Position numbers and translations under genes: made by a program. 64,000 bases of DNA, taken from positions 2,852,001 to 2,916,000 of the forward strand of contig NZ_CP151792.1 of assembly GCF_038446525.1 (NCBI RefSeq), given 5' to 3'. Shown in pieces: positions 37,970 to 45,846 of the stretch (positions are counted from its first letter, which is position 1; each line of letters begins with the position of its first letter). The notes below the pieces were generated by a model. The model was not told the DNA's origin. It did not search any database and worked only from the letters and a program-made list of their open reading frames with translations. This stretch comes from Methanolobus sp. ZRKC5. GTDB lineage: Archaea; Halobacteriota; Methanosarcinia; Methanosarcinales; Methanosarcinaceae.

Positions 37970-40633
37970 TCACCCCCTGATATCTTTATTATTGGAATTC
38001 TTGGCCTGACGTTCTTTCCACAATCGAGAATAACACAATATGCAGATGTGCTTGCATCCAGTATTATCGTGTATCGCCACGAACCCCCATTTTTTCTCGC
38101 CACATTCTTGACATGTGCGATATTTGGTCACAACAGAATCTTCTTGGTCATATGAAGGACACAAGGATTTATTTTCATTATCGTAATCAATGCCTTCATT
38201 TTTTTCGTTGATCACATTGGTCATATCATTTTGCACTATTTTTTCTACTATACCACTACTAACACAATTACTACTATCTTGTCTCGGATTATTAATTATT
38301 AAAGATTTGTTATGACCAGAATGCTCAATTGTATCATCAGTATCGGGAAAAACAGATTTTTTTTTTATGACCGGGTCCTGACCGCCTCCTCTTTTGATGT
38401 GACCATTCTCACGGGAATTTTCGTATGCTTCTATTTCCTGCTCAGCATTGAGGCCATGCCACCCGTTCTTCAATTCATATCCTTTATAGCATGTTAGGCG
38501 GACCTTGTTCACATATGGTCTTGTGGATATTATCTCGCCCTTGTATAACCCTCTGAATTTCTTGCCGAACACTCTTCTATCTATAACTGTGATATTGTTC
38601 AGTCGGCAGTACCGAATGTTAGCTGCATAGACTTCATCTATTGGTACTTCATTATCCTCACTCAGATGGCCACATTCATCTGCAAAAGCAGCTATTGGAT
38701 TGGATCTCTCTTGTGTATACGTCCGTGTTTTGCGAATACCCATAGAACACGAAAAATCACCCCTTTCCAAAAGAGCAGGCAAAACTTCCATGCACCTATT
38801 GAATATGCCTGACAGCTCCTCTGGGGTCGTCAATTTCTTGTAATAATCAAGTTCCGTGCATTCGTTACCAACTACACGCCTTTTAAACGGTATTAAAAGA
38901 AATCGCCTGTACCAGCTATCACTGTTATCCAGCGATTCAGGTATATAGTTCATGGAGAATACCATCTTTGAACGGTTGATAAATTTGAACGGTTTCCCAT
39001 ATATTTTCCTTGCAGTGACCTCATCCCCGCCGGTTAGTGATTTCACTGTACTGGTATCCTTAAGCTGCTGGTTTGACATATCGCCACATACATTCATAAG
39101 TTTTCCAAACAGCTCAGCTTTGGAATAACGATCATTTTCTATGTCCTGCATAGAAAGTGAAGACACGTTTTTTGACCCATACATGGCAGTGTTCACCTGA
39201 AGGTACACACCTTTACCATTACCACCATCTCCGTGCAGGTACAGAAACTTCTGAATCGGATATCCCGGAACAAAGCCATAAGCAATCCATTCGTATGCCG
39301 TGGCAATATACTCTGGCTCCAGCACTTCATTCAGAAAAGTATCGAATTGCGGACATGTTGCATTCCTATCATATGGGAATGGCAAAACATATGTAAATCT
39401 GTCCTCATGGCTGTGTGCACGGAAGTCGCGAGAGTATATATTATAGACACCGTTCTGGAGATTGATTTCTCCTGTTTGCTTGTCAAATACACTACGTTCT
39501 TCCAGAGTATCGTTTTTGATGTAAAACAGGGTTTCAGCAACCCTATGCTTTGTACTATCTTTCCCCAGCAATTCCTGTGCACGAGCCATTATCAGGTTGT
39601 CAGCACCTTCTTGGTAATATCTGCCATTCCAGTACACAGATGCACGGTCATCGTTAAAGGTGACTATATTCATCTCCTTCATGAGCGCCTTGGCCAACTC
39701 GGAAGGGAGGAATTTTCCTTTCTCACCGAAGAGTACACATCCTCCAGCACCATCTTGATTTTGCATACAAGGATTGTATACTTCTGTTAAACCGCCGATG
39801 GATGTTTGTATAGTCCTGCCCCTGTAATCACTGCGTTCCCACTTTGACCTGTATAGCTTCGATTTTCTGAACAGTCGATCTATCTGTGCGGAATTCTGGG
39901 TATAGAAAGCTAGAATAGTGCATAATGCCAAATCTGCCCTACTATCATCATTTTCGTGGCCTGATGTGCTACCATCCCATAATTCTTCGAATTTGTTGGC
40001 ATTCTTTGCTCCCATGCATAGTGAAAAGATTTCTTCGTCTGTAAGCGGAGGAGATACCTTTCTGCCACCCACAGGTTTACTTGTTTCCATTTTCTCCTTT
40101 TCATCTGGAGCAATTTTGTGGTATATGGATTTTAGAACTTCAGATGATGCGGGTTTTATTTCGAATGGCGTATTTTCAAGGTGATTCCCCGTCATCACGA
40201 AGAAACGTTCCTTATCGTACATTTCCCTGCAACCAGACCTACAGCGTTCCCCTGGTTTCTTTCCTACAGTTATAACATGCAGTCCCGTACCACTCTGTGA
40301 TATTTCCGCATAGCTGTCCAAGTCACGGATCTCTTGTATAACCTCAGGGTCAATATCTCCTGTTTCAGGATCCCTGACATTATCCCAGTCAACACCTATG
40401 TAGTCATCATCTTCTGAGAAAACAAATCCTATCCCATGATACAATCCAGTCTCAAGTGCTTCGATACAATTATCAAACATGTTCCATGTATCTGAATCAG
40501 TAGCACTGGCTCGAATATTATCAACCGTATACGGAATCTTTGAAGGCTTAGCCTGCTCAGGTCTATACTCCAGTTTCCACATTACCCATTGTGGAAGCTC
40601 ATTTAATTCAGGAGGAAAATTGTTGAAATTCAT
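37970..40633 (-). CDS. Replication protein: primase-polymerase fused to an SF3 helicase
   Basis: An 887-aa multidomain protein. The N-terminal archaeo-eukaryotic primase domain (about 1-190) carries the metal-binding GVDWDN and the ISQSGTGLHVI block. A PriCT-type linker follows (about 200-290, with NKFEELWDGSTSG). A D5_N-type region and SF3 ATPase come next (about 350-640), with Walker A LHGDGGNGKG near 470, then MNVCGDMSNQ and VFSMNYIPE. The C-terminus ends in a zinc ribbon (CQECGEKKWGF, then CKHICILC). This architecture initiates and unwinds plasmid or viral DNA. It is the probable replicon gene of the integrated element. Confidence 0.88.
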   Translation of the reverse strand: MNFNNFPPELNELPQWVMWKLEYRPEQAKPSKIPYTVDNIRASATDSDTWNMFDNCIEALETGLYHGIGFVFSEDDDYIGVDWDNVRDPETGDIDPEVIQEIRDLDSYAEISQSGTGLHVITVGKKPGERCRSGCREMYDKERFFVMTGNHLENTPFEIKPASSEVLKSIYHKIAPDEKEKMETSKPVGGRKVSPPLTDEEIFSLCMGAKNANKFEELWDGSTSGHENDDSRADLALCTILAFYTQNSAQIDRLFRKSKLYRSKWERSDYRGRTIQTSIGGLTEVYNPCMQNQDGAGGCVLFGEKGKFLPSELAKALMKEMNIVTFNDDRASVYWNGRYYQEGADNLIMARAQELLGKDSTKHRVAETLFYIKNDTLEERSVFDKQTGEINLQNGVYNIYSRDFRAHSHEDRFTYVLPFPYDRNATCPQFDTFLNEVLEPEYIATAYEWIAYGFVPGYPIQKFLYLHGDGGNGKGVYLQVNTAMYGSKNVSSLSMQDIENDRYSKAELFGKLMNVCGDMSNQQLKDTSTVKSLTGGDEVTARKIYGKPFKFINRSKMVFSMNYIPESLDNSDSWYRRFLLIPFKRRVVGNECTELDYYKKLTTPEELSGIFNRCMEVLPALLERGDFSCSMGIRKTRTYTQERSNPIAAFADECGHLSEDNEVPIDEVYAANIRYCRLNNITVIDRRVFGKKFRGLYKGEIISTRPYVNKVRLTCYKGYELKNGWHGLNAEQEIEAYENSRENGHIKRGGGQDPVIKKKSVFPDTDDTIEHSGHNKSLIINNPRQDSSNCVSSGIVEKIVQNDMTNVINEKNEGIDYDNENKSLCPSYDQEDSVVTKYRTCQECGEKKWGFVAIHDNTGCKHICILCYSRLWKERQAKNSNNKDIRG

Positions 40634-40734
40634 ACCAACCTCTCCATAAAAAAGCAGTTAATGGCTCACTTATAGCCTTGACAAAGCTCTTATTTCGATA
40701 AAAGAGCGAAGATTCTATAATATGAGAGGTTGTA

Positions 40735-40944
40735 TTATTCATTGGCACTCCTCTTGGGATGTGTCTGAACTCCAGTTACCTTTTGATCTTGGCGGGTCGA
40801 GGTAACTGGTGTCATAACAATTTTGTTCTCATTCAATTCAATGTCCATAACAGTTCCTTTTTCAATCCCCATTAATGCACACAAATGTGCGGGAATTGTT
40901 ACAAGGTGACTATCTTTTATTTGTTGTACATTTCGTCTCAACAT
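40735..40944 (-). CDS. AbrB/SpoVT-type DNA-binding regulator
   Basis: A 69-aa swapped-hairpin transcription factor. QQIKDSHLVTIPAHLCALMGIEKGTVMDIEL is the typical AbrB pattern (hydrophobic strands around V-T-I-P and G-x-x-x-G-x-x). It is divergent from the following plus-strand genes and 101 bp upstream of the replication gene, which it may repress. It could also be an orphan antitoxin; no toxin gene is adjacent. Confidence 0.82.
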   Translation of the reverse strand: MLRRNVQQIKDSHLVTIPAHLCALMGIEKGTVMDIELNENKIVMTPVTSTRQDQKVTGVQTHPKRSANE

Positions 40945-41031
40945 ATGTATATCTCCATATAGAGATTGGTGTACAGGTATATAAATGTAAAAAAGTTAAA
41001 AAATGGTGCTATACAATGGTATTGGTTTAGT

Positions 41032-41748
41032 TAAAAATATAAACAATGTTATGAAAGACTGGAAAATTATAACATCTCCCACACAGAAGAAATTAAGTTA
41101 GATTCTTGCAGTAGACTTTGCTTGGAGGTTGATTCAACTGAAAATATTGGAGATCTAATTATTGATGGTATAAAAGATTGTGATAGTCCAATTTTGTATA
41201 CTTGTTTGGTTGATTTACTATATGAAAAGTGTACGGTTAAAATTCATGGAGACAATGACCCTGAAAGCTTGAAGAAAAAGGTTAAGAGCCAGCTAAAAAA
41301 TTTACTCAACTGTTTTGATGATCCAAACGGCTTTTTGGAATACAATGATGGTTCAAATTCAAAAGATAACAGTCCTGGATATAATTCTGAAAAATACCTC
41401 CAAGAAATCCTTGATAATCCTTCATCTAACATAATAATTATTAATCAACCTGAAGACAACTTGGGTAATAAGTTCATAGCAGAAAAATTGGTGAATTTTA
41501 TTAGAGAACTAAAGTTTGAAAAACAGCTATTTCTAGTGACACACAACCCTGCAATTGTTGTTTATGGAGATGCTGAATCAATTATTTGTGCTCAAAATGA
41601 TAACAACATGATTTCGTACAAACAAATAAAGCTTGAAGATGTATCCTCTCAAAAAGAAATTTGTAGTATATTGGATGGTGGCGAATACATATTTGATAAC
41701 AGGGCGAGAAAATACAACATTCAAAAATTATTATACAAAGGTGAATGA
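41032..41748 (+). pseudogene. C-terminal remnant of a TrlF-type SMC-like ATPase
   Basis: An open frame from 41032 without a clear start codon, coding-like to 41748. It contains the ABC/SMC-type Walker B and H-loop pattern IIIINQPEDNLGNKFIAEKLV and FLVTHNPAIVVYGDAESII, then DILEGGE-like CSILDGGEYIFDNRARKYN. This matches the end of TrlF-family ATPases, but the Walker A half, several hundred residues, is missing. The typical acidic residue in Walker B is Asn (NQPED). I call it a truncated remnant. The broken small gene after it belongs to the same module. Confidence 0.65.
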
Positions 41749-41749
41749 C

Positions 41750-42055
41750 ATGGATACAATCACAATTAGTGCGTCTATCGAAGATTAAGATTTGATTCTT
41801 TCTTTTGAACCTAAAAGTGAAAGAAAAGAAAAAATAAAAATTAAAACAGGTGGAGATGTTGATTTTTCAGAATATGTAGAAGAGTTGACTTATCTTATTG
41901 CTGAGAAACCGAAGCTAATTTTTGATTCTTGTGACACTGATGATTCAAAGTTTACTCTTGTACAAGATACAATAAGTGATATTGTCAAATCGTTTAATGA
42001 AAGTATTGATGGAGAAGATGAACAAATCGGTGATGAAAATTCATTCAATGATTAG
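41750..42055 (+). pseudogene. Small partner gene of the TrlF remnant, interrupted by an in-frame TAA
   Basis: The ATG at 41750 starts one base after the TGA of the preceding gene and reads MDTITISASIED, then TAA (41786-41788). The same frame continues as DLILSFEPKSERKEKIKI to 42055, 87 codons more. The continuous frame and tight spacing suggest one original gene of about 101 aa broken by a nonsense mutation. A short protein from the TTG at 41792 is conceivable. Pyrrolysine read-through does not apply because the stop is TAA, not TAG. Confidence 0.6.
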
Positions 42056-42365
42056 AGTATCTCTTTAAATGTTTTAGTATTTTATGACGTAAACATGTAA
42101 TCTTAAACAAAAATAGTTGTAATTATGGGTTTAAATACAAAATTCCCACAACTCACCTGCACCCTCAAATCATATCTAAAATTGAATCATCGCTACATTT
42201 GAATACACCTGGATGAGGAGGGATATATATAACGTGAAAATTGTATGTCATAACAAGGTTAATTAATTGAGAATCTAATCTTTATCATACCTTTAAGAAT
42301 CCGATTGTATGGTGTACTAATAATTATAGGCAACTAATAATGTTTTTTATAATATTAAAGAAGTT
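42056..42365. other. AT-rich gap of 310 bp before the ATPase/HNH pair
   Basis: No convincing ORF. A TATATATAAC stretch near 42225 could be a promoter for the pair starting at 42366, but the distance is long. Otherwise nothing is visible. Confidence 0.4.
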
Positions 42366-43826
42366 ATGATTAGTGATAAAATGAAAAATGAATCTTTTAG
42401 ATTAATTAAACTTGAAATCGAAAATCATCAATTTCTTAATAAAATAAGTATTGATTTTATTGAAGATAAAAAATATTCTAATCACTTGAACAATCCATTT
42501 ACTACTCTTATCATCGGATCAAATGGTACCGGAAAAAGTCAGATATTAAGGATAATTATTGACATATTTAAAGAATTGGAATCACATAAGTATCCTGACA
42601 AAGAATTACGAACACGTCGTATACCAAAATATAATTATGAACTAAAATATCAAATAAATGATAATGTTTACGTTGTTGCAAGCAGAGGGAAGGCTAATAA
42701 AAAATGCTTAAAGAACTATGAAGTCATTAAAATTGATAATTTAGAGTTGCCAAACAGACTATTAGCTTCTTCTTTTATGGTTAACGATAAACACTTGTAC
42801 AGTAATAATGATTTTTATAAGTACCTTGGGATTAGATCGGTAGAAAATGCAGCATTTACAAAAGGTTTTGCAAAAAATGTAGCAAACGAAATTTTGGAAG
42901 CTACAGATAGATCTACATTTATTTGTAACCTAAAGAAAACATTAGAGTTTTTAGGATATGATCATTTTTTAAAAATAACATATAAGTTAAGAATCCCAAA
43001 GAGATTACGCGAAGAAGCAAGTATAGAAAACCTCCATTCCTATTTAGAAACAAAATCTAATAGTCAAGCACCTCTGTCTACAATATATAAAAGTTTGACA
43101 AATGAAGAAATACAGAATATTATAAGGTTGCTTAATAATCGTGCAAATGATAAATTTATTGAATACAACATATTATCTGAAAATGGATTTAATAAAAATC
43201 ATCAAAAAGAGCATGAATTACTGCAGGTTCTACAGAAATTAAGGCTGGTTTCGTCCCCAGTTATCGAAGTAAAAAAAGGACAGACATTTGGTTTAACTGA
43301 TGCTAGTTCAGGTGAATCACATTTTATCTTTTCAATGTTTAGAATAATAGCAAACATAAAAGATAATTCATTAGTTTTAATTGATGAACCTGAAATCAGT
43401 TTACATCCAAACTGGCAAATGAAATATATATATGCTTTAAACAATATTTTTTCAAACTATTCATCCTGCCACTTTATTTTGGCAACACATTCTCATTTTA
43501 TGATATCAGATCTTGAAAAGGATTCATCTTCAATAATTACATTGAGATTTGAATCGGATAAAGGAATTCAAGCTATCACTCATAAAGAGAATACATATGG
43601 TTGGACCGCAGAAGACATTCTATATAATGTCTTTAAAGTGCCAACAATAAGAAATTACTATTTAGCAAATGAAGTGGGAGAAATACTCTCAGCGATAAGT
43701 CAAAAAAATAGAGATATTGATGAAATTGAAAAAAGAGTTAGGAAGCTAAAAGAAATCAATACCAACTTAAAAGAAATCGATCCTATGAAGAGAATTATTG
43801 ATAAGATTATTGGGAAGTTTGATTGA
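42366..43826 (+). CDS. AAA/ABC-type ATPase, Septu PtuA-like
   Basis: A 486-aa ATPase of the SMC/RecF-like class. It has an N-terminal recognition strand (FRLIKLEIENHQFLNKISID), Walker A IIGSNGTGKSQ (about 52-60), the signature-like SSGESHFIFSMF, Walker B LVLIDEPEISLHP (about 340) and H-loop FILATHSHFMISD. The C-terminal GWTAEDILYNVFKVP and RNYYLANEVGEIL resemble PtuA-type ATPases of Septu defence systems. The HNH nuclease gene starts two bases after its stop. No strong ribosome binding site is seen; ATG 42366 or 42381 could be the start. Confidence 0.75.
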   Translation: MISDKMKNESFRLIKLEIENHQFLNKISIDFIEDKKYSNHLNNPFTTLIIGSNGTGKSQILRIIIDIFKELESHKYPDKELRTRRIPKYNYELKYQINDNVYVVASRGKANKKCLKNYEVIKIDNLELPNRLLASSFMVNDKHLYSNNDFYKYLGIRSVENAAFTKGFAKNVANEILEATDRSTFICNLKKTLEFLGYDHFLKITYKLRIPKRLREEASIENLHSYLETKSNSQAPLSTIYKSLTNEEIQNIIRLLNNRANDKFIEYNILSENGFNKNHQKEHELLQVLQKLRLVSSPVIEVKKGQTFGLTDASSGESHFIFSMFRIIANIKDNSLVLIDEPEISLHPNWQMKYIYALNNIFSNYSSCHFILATHSHFMISDLEKDSSSIITLRFESDKGIQAITHKENTYGWTAEDILYNVFKVPTIRNYYLANEVGEILSAISQKNRDIDEIEKRVRKLKEINTNLKEIDPMKRIIDKIIGKFD

Positions 43827-43827
43827 A

Positions 43828-44445
43828 ATGGTTCTTATTAAAACTCCCTATTCTTATACAAAAACTGATTTAAAAACATTGAGTATGGTTCATCCAGATA
43901 ATTATCGGAATTGGAAAAAAAAAGAGTATAAGAATGTTAAAAAAAATATTAAACATTATTTGTACTCTGAACAAAAAGGTATTTGCCCCTTTTGCCGATC
44001 CAAATTAAATATCAAAGATAAAGAAAATACAACAATTGAACATATTGCACCAAAATCAAAGCATCCTAAATTTATGTTCGAACCAAGGAATTTAGCCGTC
44101 TGTTGTTATAAGTGCAACAACAGTAAAAAAAATGAAGATACATTAAAAGATGGGTGTACCACAAATACTTACCCTAAAGAAAGTCAATGTTTTACTATTA
44201 TCCATCCTCATTATGATATTTACTCTGATCATGTCAGAATTGAAGATGATATTTTTTTGCGGTTAGTTACTTCAAAAGCTGAAAAAACTTTTGAGATATA
44301 TGATCTGAATTTGTTACAAATAACAGAAGAAATGATAGTCAATTCATCAATTCAAAATCAACCTGACGAATATGTAAAATGGTCAATGCAATTAGCAAAA
44401 AATGAAAATAATGATGTTCCCGATTCAATATTCAATTTATTCTAA
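43828..44445 (+). CDS. HNH endonuclease, Septu PtuB-like
   Basis: A 205-aa nuclease from the ATG at 43828. The HNH core is held by zinc cysteines CPFCRSKLN and CCYKCNNSKK, with the catalytic IEHIAPKSKHP and the Asn of EPRNLAVCC. This E-H, N and paired CxxC arrangement fits the McrA/PtuB type. It is translationally coupled to the ATPase gene, as in known Septu operons where ATPase and nuclease form one complex that cuts phage DNA. That function is inferred from layout and motifs. Confidence 0.78.
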   Translation: MVLIKTPYSYTKTDLKTLSMVHPDNYRNWKKKEYKNVKKNIKHYLYSEQKGICPFCRSKLNIKDKENTTIEHIAPKSKHPKFMFEPRNLAVCCYKCNNSKKNEDTLKDGCTTNTYPKESQCFTIIHPHYDIYSDHVRIEDDIFLRLVTSKAEKTFEIYDLNLLQITEEMIVNSSIQNQPDEYVKWSMQLAKNENNDVPDSIFNLF

Positions 44446-44706
44446 AATACTGTTGCATTTTTCAATAAAAAAGGTATGCTTTTTGCCAATTCCAAAGTTA
44501 TTAGCATACTCCTCATAGTCGCAGATACATTGACAGGCATTATAAATATACGGAATAAACAATACTTGCTAAGTACACAGAGATAGAATTCAGGGTATGA
44601 TTCTACCTTTATACTAATACCATGATTTGATAAGATAATGCATTGTACTACTCATATTATGAATCACACTTTGTAGGTATGAAATGTTCCAGCTGTTCTA
44701 TGTGTT

Positions 44707-45679
44707 CTAATTCTCTTCTCCATGAGTATTTCCTAGCTTGAAGTTAATTTGTCCAGATTGATCATCAACTATAAACTTCCCCACAATCCTCCTGTATTCT
44801 TCCTTCGCTCTTTTTACCTTATTCAAATAATGAGCACTGCCCACAGTCACAGGTGCCCTACCCTGAATAAAATCAGCAATACTCTCAGTCACACCTTCAG
44901 CTACCATCAAGTTAAGATGCCATTTACGAATGGTCTTTGAAGAAACACGATCATGCTTTGTCTTCTTCAGCAAGGAATCATAAGAATATAGATTATTGAA
45001 TTCTCTGAGCTCAGGGACAAAAGATGTTGGAAAGAATATCTGGAATGTTCGCTTTGTGCCACTTGAAAAGGAAGATGTTGGATAATGGGCAATATCACCA
45101 TCAATTACTATGTTGCGTTCATTGAAGTTTTCCAGCATAGCATGAATGTGGCTAAGTCGATTACCTGAGTATATCAGTAATTTTAAGATCGGTTTAACAT
45201 CCTCTGCACACGCATTGTATGCTTCCTGTACCTCTTCATCTGTAACATAGATTTCAACCACACCAGATTGCTTGATCTTGATGAATCTTCTCCATTTCTC
45301 AATGCTGTAGTTAGCCACATCATCGATATCTTCTTCTTCAAAGTAGTTCAAGAGATTTCGAAGTCCACGCTCTGCCTTATCGCCAAGTTGCTTTGTACGA
45401 AAGTCCTGTGGTCTGTGGACAATTGTAGTGTCGAAGAATTTGATTAGGGATCTGTAATAGTCTTTTTTGGTTCTTTCAGAGATACTTCTTGAATATAGCC
45501 AATCCTTGAAAGAATCTCTATGGTGGGCCCACATATCATTTAATAAAGCAGGTTGCAGTTTTTCCCCCGCAGTAGGTTGATTTCTGCCTTGACATTCGAG
45601 GGAATATACCTCGGAATCGCTATCAATGGCCTTCTTTACACGGCGAGGATCATGAGTTCGAATCTCATCGGGCCCACCA
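44707..45679 (-). CDS. Integrase catalytic part, int(C), of the split SSV-type integrase
   Basis: The tyrosine recombinase catalytic part, open from the attachment core (GGPDEIRTHDPRRVK) through DSFKDWLYSRSISERTKKDY (core-binding domain) to the catalytic domain. Likely active-site residues: Arg in YSGNRLSHIHAM, His in RKWHLNLMVAEG, Arg in FIQGRAPVTVG, and Tyr in SAHYLNKVKRA. A start at ATG 45534 would give 275 aa without the N-terminal part. Joined to 30207-29915 through the core it makes the full 421-aa integrase. It is about 90% identical to the second integrase at 52468. Confidence 0.85.
45635..45679. other. Attachment core b (attR of the 15.8-kb element)
   Basis: An exact 45-bp copy of the 3' part of tRNA-Val, lying within the integrase frame. 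It is the right boundary of element 1 and the left boundary of the next att-bounded segment. Confidence 0.92.
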
Positions 45680-45828
45680 TACTTCTTTTCCGATTCTAAG
45701 CTCTTAGAGAGTTTCTTTTCGTCAATCTCACAATGCGTAATGGAGTGGATATGGGCGTCTAGATGAGGCGGGGTTTGAATATGACTGGATTCAGCGTTAA
45801 TAGTATTGTCTTTGGATACTAATTTTAT
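45680..45828 (-). pseudogene. Remnant of a second integrase N-terminal part
   Basis: In the frame that leads into core b, the minus strand is open from 45828 (after a TAA) and reads QTPPHLDAHIHSITHCEID and KKLSKSLESEKKYGGPDE. The pattern HxxTHCxxDxKK and SEKxxGGPDE matches the region preceding cores c and d in the second integrase. No start codon remains. It is the int(N) side of the segment between cores b and c. Confidence 0.5.
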
Positions 45829-45846
45829 TTAATTAATATGTTGAGT

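Larger units (their letters stand above)
29915..45679. mobile_element. 15.8-kb integrated plasmid- or virus-like element with defence cargo
   Basis: Bounded by the tRNA-Val core (29870-29914) and its exact copy at 45635-45679. The ends carry the two parts of one split integrase gene. Inside are a type I restriction-modification operon, a replication protein (primase-polymerase plus SF3 helicase), an AbrB-like regulator, small unknown genes, a decayed TrlF-type module and a Septu-like ATPase/HNH pair. No capsid, portal or packaging gene is recognised, so an integrative plasmid is more likely than a provirus. Confidence 0.85.

Noticed and set aside
41786-41788. In-frame stop as pyrrolysine read-through
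   Set aside because: The codon is TAA; pyrrolysine is inserted at TAG.
29915-45679. Element as a provirus
   Set aside because: No capsid, portal, terminase or other packaging gene could be recognised; the gene content fits an integrative plasmid better.
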